Source of the DNA: Elusimicrobiota bacterium
Lineage (GTDB): Bacteria; CAYTYR01; UBA6262; DAOVJB01
Length of the DNA: 7,435 nt
Assembly (NCBI GenBank): GCA_030673425.1
Contig: DAOVJB010000060.1
Span: forward strand, 1-7,435
Direction of reading: 5' to 3'
Below the pieces are notes generated by a model. It did no database searches, had not been told where the DNA came from, and worked only from the letters and a program-made list of their open reading frames with translations. Numbering within the stretch: position 1 is the stretch's first letter; each line of letters opens with the position of its first letter. Positions 1 through 4,759 of this stretch are shown piece by piece. Position numbers and translations under genes: made by a program.

Positions 1-331
1 TATCGTACAGTTTTTTGCTCAACCCCATAATAGAGAAGCAATAAACAAACTAAAAAAGGTAGGAGTTAATTTAGAGTTAAAACAAAAACCGACTACCTCT
101 AAAATTTTATCAGGCAAGACATTTGTATTTACGGGAGAGATGAAAAAAATTACCAGGAATGAAGCCTGCCGTATGGTAAAAGAACTGGGAGGAAGAGTTT
201 CGTCGTCACTAAGCAAAAAGACAGACTATGTAGTAGCAGGAGCTTCTCCTGGTTCAAAATTTACCAAAGCGCAAAAATTAGGCGTTAAGATAATAGATGA
301 GAAAGAATTTAAGAAAATAATCTCCGGATAG
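1..331 (+). CDS. ligA: NAD-dependent DNA ligase LigA, C-terminal part (5' truncated by window edge)
   Basis: The reading frame enters at base 2 and runs 109 codons to a TAG at 329-331; base 1 belongs to the preceding codon. The first residues (IVQFFAQPHNREAINKLKKV) match the end of the helix-hairpin-helix region of bacterial LigA, with the typical 'FF..p.N...I..L...GV' pattern. From about residue 38 (SGKTFVFTGEM) to the end is a BRCT domain, with the conserved LGGRVSSSLSKKTDYVVAG core and the KxxKAxxLGVKIIDEKEF end. LigA seals nicks during replication and repair using NAD+; the BRCT domain contributes to DNA binding. The adenylation, OB and zinc-finger domains lie upstream of the window. An internal ATG at 140 is not a real start, because the BRCT fold begins before it. 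The next gene follows after 10 nt with no terminator. Identification is firm. Confidence 0.96.
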   Translation, partial: IVQFFAQPHNREAINKLKKVGVNLELKQKPTTSKILSGKTFVFTGEMKKITRNEACRMVKELGGRVSSSLSKKTDYVVAGASPGSKFTKAQKLGVKIIDEKEFKKIISG

Positions 332-341
332 AGCTATAACT

Positions 342-2435
342 ATGATACATAAATCATATTTAAGATATATATTATTGGCATTGCTATTTTTTAATCCAGC
401 TATTCTATATGCCGAGTCATCTTGGGATCATCTTTCTAAAGCTCATACTCTATACTTCCAGGGTCTTCCTGAAGAAGCCCTCAAAGAATACCAGAAGGCT
501 CTGGATATATCTCCTGATAGCTTCCAGGCTCACGCAAATATGGGAATAATCTACCGCGATTTAAATCTTTACAACAAAGCAATCAATTCATACAATACAG
601 CATTACGGATATCTAAACATGCTTTTCTTTCATCTCTTCTCGGATGGGCATATTATAACATCAGAAACCTTGATGAAGCAGAAGAAGCCTTTAACAGCGT
701 GTTTTCTTTAACTACTGCAAAGAAAAATCCTTCTTTGGTCTCTGATACTCATTATGGACTGGGTAATGTATATTTTAAGAAGAAGCTACTCAAGAGGGCA
801 AAAAAGGAACTCAGGAAAGCAATTGGTATTAATTCTAATCATGCTGCCGCATATTTTCGGCTGGGAATGATTTACGAAGAAGAAGGTAATACTCAAAAAG
901 CTTTAGAAAATTATATAAAAGTATTAAAATATGACTATAATTTCTCAGAAGTACGGATCTATTTAGCTCGCCTCTACTTAAAAGAAAAATCGTATGAGAA
1001 GGCGTTTAAGCAGTATAACAAGATATCCAACTTTGACCCTAAGAATACAGAGGCAAAGAAGAAAAAAGAAGAAATTCTCACACTTTTAGCTAAAAAGCAT
1101 GAGGATATAATTCCTCCGAGGAGAATAAAAAAACATAGCAGTATCACTCCTGCTGTAGAAAGAGAGAAGATAACACTGCTTCGTATAGGAATAGGTGTTA
1201 ACTCCGCAGGAAAACCTCTAAGGAAAGATACAGTCTGCTTTAAATGCAGCGGAGCTTTTACGATCACCAAAAAGTCCGATAAGAGCACGATTGCAGGCGG
1301 GGATGTTGATGAGACATGGACGATTGAGTTAAAGCAAGGTAAATTAAGCATATTTGATGAAGAAGATAACATAACAGGACCTTTTAGCGATACTGTCTTA
1401 ATTAAACTGTTAGAACCTGAAGCTAATACAATAATTATCCAGAATATAGGCTACGGTAAAGGCTTTCCGTGGGGAGGAGAAGAGGACAGGGAATATAGAG
1501 GGGAAATAGAAGTAAGCATCAGTCAAAAATATGGGCTTACTGTTGTAAACATCATAAATGTAGAAGAATACCTTTACAGCGTACTTCCTTCGGAGATGAT
1601 GATATCATGGCCCCTTGAAGCCTTAAAAGCCCAGGCAGTAATTGCAAGAAGCGAAGCTCTATACAAAAAGCGGTACGTTAAACCACACACCAAGCTGGGT
1701 TATGACCTTTGTGATGACCAGCATTGCCAGGTCTATAAGGGAGTCAAAAACGAATATAAGAAAAGCACCTTAGCAGTAAATCAGACAAGGGGAGAGGTCC
1801 TTTTTTACAAAGATAAAATAGCTCATACCCTTTATTCTTCAAACGCCGGGGGACATACACAGAGTTCCCGTGAATTGGACGGATGGGGCTCTGTACATTA
1901 TCTTGAGGGTGTATCAGATGCACCATCTACTACTAAAGCGCTATATTCCCCTTATACTGTAGAAAAATGGATTAAGATAAGGCCTGATGTTTACTCTAAC
2001 CTGCCTGAATTCTCTTATCCCGCGGAATTCCGCTGGGTGAATATTATAAAAAGAGAGGACCTCCAAGAGAGAATAAACAGGACATATCATGTAGGAACTA
2101 TAACAGCTCTAACACCCTTAAAAAGAAGTAAATCAGGCCATGTAAACGCTATCAGGATAAAAGGGACCGAAGGAGAGATTATTATAAAGAGAGAGCATAA
2201 GATAAGAAGACAGATTTCAGCAGGATTTTTAAGAAGCAATCTCTTTCTAATAGAAACAAGCTCAAATGAAGATACCCTGCCTGATGAGTTTACCATATAC
2301 GGCGGAGGATGGGGGCATGGTGTAGGTATGTGTCAGACAGGCGCAGCAGGTATGGCATATAAAAAAGGAGCATCCTATAAGGATATCCTCTACCATTACT
2401 ATAAAGATACTCACTTGAAAAAAGTAGATTATTAA
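342..2435 (+). CDS. Exported TPR-repeat protein with SpoIID/LytB (amidase enhancer / lytic transglycosylase) domain
   Basis: This is a 697-residue protein. Residues 1-24 form a Sec signal peptide: a basic start, a hydrophobic core ILLALLFF, and a likely cut after LYA24. About six TPR units follow (roughly 28-60, 62-95, 96-129, 135-168, 169-202, 203-236), then a charged linker rich in Lys and Glu (about 236-275). A beta-rich region (277-400) leads into the SpoIID domain (about 400-693). The domain has the VLPSEM motif, where E418 aligns with the catalytic Glu of SpoIID. It also has PLEALKAQAVIARSEA, a His/Cys cluster (H449, C457, H461, C462) resembling the zinc site described for clostridial SpoIID, SNAGGHTQSS (500-509), and GGGWGHGVGMCQTGA (654-668). 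SpoIID cuts peptidoglycan glycan strands, and LytB-type relatives enhance amidases. The inferred role is peptidoglycan remodelling in the periplasm or at the cell surface, with the TPRs acting as a partner-binding module. Nothing here indicates sporulation. The ribosome-binding site is weak. The domain assignment is secure; the exact activity is not. Confidence 0.9.
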   Translation: MIHKSYLRYILLALLFFNPAILYAESSWDHLSKAHTLYFQGLPEEALKEYQKALDISPDSFQAHANMGIIYRDLNLYNKAINSYNTALRISKHAFLSSLLGWAYYNIRNLDEAEEAFNSVFSLTTAKKNPSLVSDTHYGLGNVYFKKKLLKRAKKELRKAIGINSNHAAAYFRLGMIYEEEGNTQKALENYIKVLKYDYNFSEVRIYLARLYLKEKSYEKAFKQYNKISNFDPKNTEAKKKKEEILTLLAKKHEDIIPPRRIKKHSSITPAVEREKITLLRIGIGVNSAGKPLRKDTVCFKCSGAFTITKKSDKSTIAGGDVDETWTIELKQGKLSIFDEEDNITGPFSDTVLIKLLEPEANTIIIQNIGYGKGFPWGGEEDREYRGEIEVSISQKYGLTVVNIINVEEYLYSVLPSEMMISWPLEALKAQAVIARSEALYKKRYVKPHTKLGYDLCDDQHCQVYKGVKNEYKKSTLAVNQTRGEVLFYKDKIAHTLYSSNAGGHTQSSRELDGWGSVHYLEGVSDAPSTTKALYSPYTVEKWIKIRPDVYSNLPEFSYPAEFRWVNIIKREDLQERINRTYHVGTITALTPLKRSKSGHVNAIRIKGTEGEIIIKREHKIRRQISAGFLRSNLFLIETSSNEDTLPDEFTIYGGGWGHGVGMCQTGAAGMAYKKGASYKDILYHYYKDTHLKKVDY

Positions 2436-2452
2436 ATGTAACGGAATCTACA

Positions 2453-2914
2453 ATGAAATTCATTGCTGATAAAATGGTAGGAAGACTGTGTAAGTGGCTG
2501 CGTATCCTGGGGTATGACTGCATCTATTTCAAGGAAGATAAAAAGATAGAGTTAATCTATTCCAGCCTTCGTGATGACCGCATAATTTTAACAAGAGACT
2601 CAATGCTAAAGAAAAAGAAACGCCTTAAGTTATTATTTATAAAAAGTCAGTTTATTAAAGAACAGATAGAACAGGTAGTTAAAGACTTAAAATTAGAAAT
2701 AGACAGGGATAAACTCTTCTCACGTTGTTTAATCTGCAATAAACCAGTAGAAAAAGTAAAAAAAGAGTCAGTTAAGGACAGAGTTCCTCAATACGTATAT
2801 GAGATGCAAGAATCATTTTCAATCTGTAAATCTTGCGATAAAATATACTGGAAGGGAACACACTGGAATAAAATTATCGAAGACCTCAAGGAAATACAGA
2901 AAAAGAACAATTAA
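2453..2914 (+). CDS. Mut7-C RNase-domain protein (PIN-like fold plus zinc ribbon)
   Basis: This 153-residue protein has the Mut7-C (formerly DUF82) layout at full family length. The N-terminal PIN-like half begins KFIADKMVGRLCKWLRILGYD (residues 2-22), with acidic D6 and the family-typical GRLxKWLRxLGYD signature. It continues to ILTRD (45-49), where R48-D49 is the second conserved acidic site. The C-terminal half is a zinc ribbon, with C92xxC95 and C125xxC128, closing with IYWKGTHW (131-138), the usual 'vYW.GtHW' ending. The family is named for the C-terminal domain of the Mut-7 exonuclease and is predicted to be an RNase; a substrate for the stand-alone bacterial form is not established to my knowledge. 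The start is preceded by a modest GGA at 2443-2445, 7 nt upstream. The gene sits 17 nt after the SpoIID gene and 11 nt before the radical SAM gene, suggesting one transcript. No signal peptide is seen, so it is probably cytoplasmic. Confidence 0.88.
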   Translation: MKFIADKMVGRLCKWLRILGYDCIYFKEDKKIELIYSSLRDDRIILTRDSMLKKKKRLKLLFIKSQFIKEQIEQVVKDLKLEIDRDKLFSRCLICNKPVEKVKKESVKDRVPQYVYEMQESFSICKSCDKIYWKGTHWNKIIEDLKEIQKKNN

Positions 2915-2925
2915 GAGCGAAAATT

Positions 2926-4041
2926 ATGAAAATTAAACGAGTTCATTGGGAATTAGTTGTATTAGTAATAATTATTACAGCAGTTACCATCTATGTATCT
3001 CGTAATGGCGCTTTTGCTAAATTAGGACCCGGACATCTCAAAGAGGCAATGTTTTATGACAAACTTCCGGATAATAACGTCCAGTGCCATCTCTGTCCGA
3101 GAAATTGTACTATTCCTGAAGGAAGATATGGCTTCTGCAGAGCCAGAAAGAACATAAAAGGAAAGCTCTATGCAATGGGTTATGCTAATCCGTGTGCTGT
3201 ACATATTGACCCTATTGAAAAAAAGCCGCTTTTCCATGTCTTGCCTGCAAGTGATTCTTTTTCCATAGCAAGTGCAGGATGTAATATGAGGTGTAAATTC
3301 TGTCAAAACTGGCAGATTTCACAGTTCTCTCCAGAAGAAACACAGAATCTTTTTGTTCCACCTGAAAAAATAGTACAAAAAGCATTAGAGACTAAATGTA
3401 AAACCATTGCATATACATATTCTGAACCGACTAATTTTTATGAATATATGCTGGAAACGGCAAAAATCGCTAAAGAAAAAGGTATAAAAAACGTGATGCA
3501 TTCCAACGGTTATATTAACCAGGAACCACTAAAGGAACTCTGTAAATATTTAGATGCAGCTAATATTGACTTAAAAGCATTTAATAATAAATATTATAAA
3601 GAAATCTGTGGAGGATCCCTTGAACCTGTTTTAGAAACCTTAAAGACACTTAAAAAAGAAGGCGTCTGGGTAGAAATTACAAATCTCATCCTACCAACAT
3701 TAAATGATGACCCCAAAGATATAAAAAAGATGTGCGAGTGGATAAGGGATAATCTTGGAACTGATGTACCCTTACATTTCTCCCGTTTTTATCCTACATA
3801 CCAGATGAAAAACTTACCGCCGACTCCTAAAGAAACACTCCAGAAAGCAAGGGAAATTGCTACAGGAGTGGGTTTAAGATATGTCTATATAGGTAATATA
3901 GTAGGTAACCCTGCTGAAAGCACCTGTTGCCCAAAGTGTGGTAAAGTCATAATTGAGAGAGTAGGCTATAATATAATTAAAAATAACATTAAAAACGGCA
4001 AATGTAAGTTCTGCCAGGAAAAAATTGCCGGTATATGGTAA
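2926..4041 (+). CDS. amrS: AmmeMemoRadiSam-type radical SAM enzyme with N-terminal membrane anchor or signal
   Basis: This 371-residue protein has the AmrS architecture. An N-terminal four-Cys module (C54, C57, C61, C71; QCHLCPRNC then GFCRAR) is followed by HIDPIEKKPLFHVLP (93-107). The radical SAM motif is GCNMRCKFCQNW, with C119, C123 and C126 binding the [4Fe-4S] cluster. AYTYSEPTNFYEYM (162-175), NIDLKAF (213-219) and HFSRFYP (284-290) lie in the TIM-barrel core. A C-terminal zinc-ribbon-like tail (C335/C338 and C360/C363, ending AGIW) completes the family pattern. Related activases include PflA, but the N- and C-terminal cysteine modules favour AmrS. The family is named for co-occurrence with Memo and AMMECR1 homologues; its substrate is unknown, and neither partner is in this window. 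The oddity is residues 10-24 (LVVLVIIITAVTIYV), a transmembrane helix or uncleaved signal, followed by a possible AFA31 cleavage site, with no twin-arginine motif. No strong Shine-Dalgarno is present. Confidence 0.9.
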   Translation: MKIKRVHWELVVLVIIITAVTIYVSRNGAFAKLGPGHLKEAMFYDKLPDNNVQCHLCPRNCTIPEGRYGFCRARKNIKGKLYAMGYANPCAVHIDPIEKKPLFHVLPASDSFSIASAGCNMRCKFCQNWQISQFSPEETQNLFVPPEKIVQKALETKCKTIAYTYSEPTNFYEYMLETAKIAKEKGIKNVMHSNGYINQEPLKELCKYLDAANIDLKAFNNKYYKEICGGSLEPVLETLKTLKKEGVWVEITNLILPTLNDDPKDIKKMCEWIRDNLGTDVPLHFSRFYPTYQMKNLPPTPKETLQKAREIATGVGLRYVYIGNIVGNPAESTCCPKCGKVIIERVGYNIIKNNIKNGKCKFCQEKIAGIW

Positions 4042-4048
4042 AATTATA

Positions 4049-4078
4049 TTGTGATTATCTAATCATTTAATATATAAT
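4049..4078 (+). promoter_or_regulatory. Candidate sigma-70-type promoter for the methionine synthase pair
   Basis: A perfect TATAAT at 4073-4078 lies 18 nt downstream of TTGTGA (4049-4054), which matches four of six bases of the -35 consensus. It sits in the only intergenic gap of the window. It would start transcription near 4085, giving a 5' leader of about 35 nt before the preferred start at 4120. In an AT-rich background a TATAAT can arise by chance, so the location in the single gap carries much of the weight. The leader would be too short for a SAM or cobalamin riboswitch. Confidence 0.5.
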
Positions 4079-4093
4079 ATGGTTGATGATTAG
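4059..4093. repeat. Inverted repeat (8-bp arms) bracketing the -10 box
   Basis: CTAATCAT (4059-4066) and ATGATTAG (4086-4093) are perfect reverse complements separated by 19 nt. The left arm falls in the promoter spacer and the right arm at the predicted transcription start, so as DNA it could be an operator. As RNA it could form a hairpin only in transcripts reading through from upstream. There is no T-run after it, so it is not a convincing intrinsic terminator. A chance palindrome in AT-rich DNA is possible. Confidence 0.4.
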
Positions 4094-4105
4094 GTTGACG
4101 ATTAG
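4081..4105. repeat. Two-copy 12-bp tandem direct repeat
   Basis: GGTTGATGATTA (4081-4092) is followed immediately by GGTTGACGATTA (4093-4104), with one mismatch (T4087 versus C4099) and a shared closing G. The second GATTAG (4100-4105) can also pair with CTAATC of the upstream inverted repeat, giving a weaker alternative hairpin. It lies between the predicted transcription start and the ribosome-binding site. It may be two half-sites for a regulator or simply a small local duplication. Confidence 0.6.
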
Positions 4106-4107
4106 CC

Positions 4108-4111
4108 AGGA
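4108..4111 (+). promoter_or_regulatory. Ribosome-binding site that decides the start of the reactivation gene
   Basis: AGGA at 4108-4111 runs into the ATG at 4111, so it cannot serve that codon. It lies 8 nt upstream of the in-frame ATG at 4120, a normal spacing, and therefore supports 4120 as the start. Confidence 0.6.
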
Positions 4112-4119
4112 TGAAAAAT

Positions 4120-4743
4120 ATGAACGTAAATTTTTTTAAACACATAATAATACCACCACCGACACCGAGAATATACGCAAGGCTTGGCTATTCACAAAGT
4201 AAGACCAAGCTTAACCAGCAACAGAAAGACGAAATAGAGAAATATATTCAGGAAGCCTTAACATTTATTGAACTAAAAGGCTCAGCAATAAGAATCCCTA
4301 TAAATAAAATAAATAAATCAAAAACCACACTCCAAAAAGGCATAATTTTTAAGAGTAAAGACCTTGTAAAACTATTTGCTAATTCTAAAGAGATCTTAAT
4401 TATGGGGGCTACAGCTGGTAATAACATAATGAAAGCTATAAAAGATAACAGCCGCCAAAAAGATCTTACACGTGCCGTGATTTTCGATGCTGTAGCAAGT
4501 GAAATAGTTGATGACGTTCTGCCCTGGATAATCAACTATTATAACCGGGAACTTGCCAGAGAGAATAAACACCTTACCAAAAGGCGCTTCTCAGCAGGCT
4601 ACGGGGATTTTGCCTTAGAAAACCAGAAAACTATATACAACACCCTTAAAATGAAACAGCTCGGTGTTACTTTAACCAAGAACTATATACTTATCCCGGA
4701 AAAATCGGTCACGGCAGTTGCCGGGATTGAAATATCTTCCTAA
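4120..4743 (+). CDS. Stand-alone vitamin B12-dependent methionine synthase reactivation protein
   Basis: From the ATG at 4120 this is 207 residues; an earlier ATG at 4111 would add three residues but has no usable ribosome-binding site. The protein resembles the C-terminal activation domain of MetH, encoded separately as in Thermotoga maritima. Visible landmarks are ILIMGATAGNNI (92-103), VIFDAVASEIVDD (120-132) and RRFSAGYGDFALENQ (155-169). The last contains the RxxxGY core (R156, G160, Y161) of the RxxxGYxxxP motif that binds S-adenosylmethionine in E. coli MetH. It is followed by LGVTLTKNYILIPEKSV near the end. The expected role is to position S-adenosylmethionine for reductive remethylation of oxidised cob(II)alamin on MetH. 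The next gene, metH, starts 16 nt downstream and lacks this domain, which strongly supports the call. The Pro of the motif is replaced by A165. It is cytoplasmic, with no signal peptide. Confidence 0.9.
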   Translation: MNVNFFKHIIIPPPTPRIYARLGYSQSKTKLNQQQKDEIEKYIQEALTFIELKGSAIRIPINKINKSKTTLQKGIIFKSKDLVKLFANSKEILIMGATAGNNIMKAIKDNSRQKDLTRAVIFDAVASEIVDDVLPWIINYYNRELARENKHLTKRRFSAGYGDFALENQKTIYNTLKMKQLGVTLTKNYILIPEKSVTAVAGIEISS

Positions 4744-4748
4744 AGGAA
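4744..4748 (+). promoter_or_regulatory. Ribosome-binding site for metH
   Basis: AGGAA directly follows the stop codon of the reactivation gene and lies about 11 nt before the ATG at 4760. The spacing is slightly long but acceptable. It supports 4760 over an in-frame TTG at 4718, which lies inside the upstream gene. Confidence 0.5.
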
Positions 4749-4759
4749 ATACTTATACT

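Noticed and set aside
140-331. A small stand-alone BRCT protein starting at the ATG at 140
   Set aside because: The frame is open to the window start, and the upstream residues match the LigA helix-hairpin-helix tail, so this is the end of ligA.
974-1372. A 132-codon minus-strand open frame
   Set aside because: It is antisense to the TPR-linker part of the SpoIID gene, with Ser/Leu/Phe-rich low-complexity translation and no motif.
4059-4093. Intrinsic terminator after amrS
   Set aside because: The stem is AT-rich with a 19-nt loop and no following T-run.
4111-4119. ATG at 4111 as the start of the reactivation gene
   Set aside because: The only Shine-Dalgarno-like AGGA overlaps this codon, whereas it is correctly spaced for the ATG at 4120.
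4042-4119. SAM or cobalamin riboswitch upstream of the methionine synthase genes
   Set aside because: The gap is only 78 nt and shows none of the multi-helix consensus elements of those riboswitches.
4718-4759. N-terminal extension of metH from a TTG
   Set aside because: It would overlap the reactivation gene by 26 nt, adds sequence without family resemblance, and a better ATG with AGGAA upstream exists at 4760.
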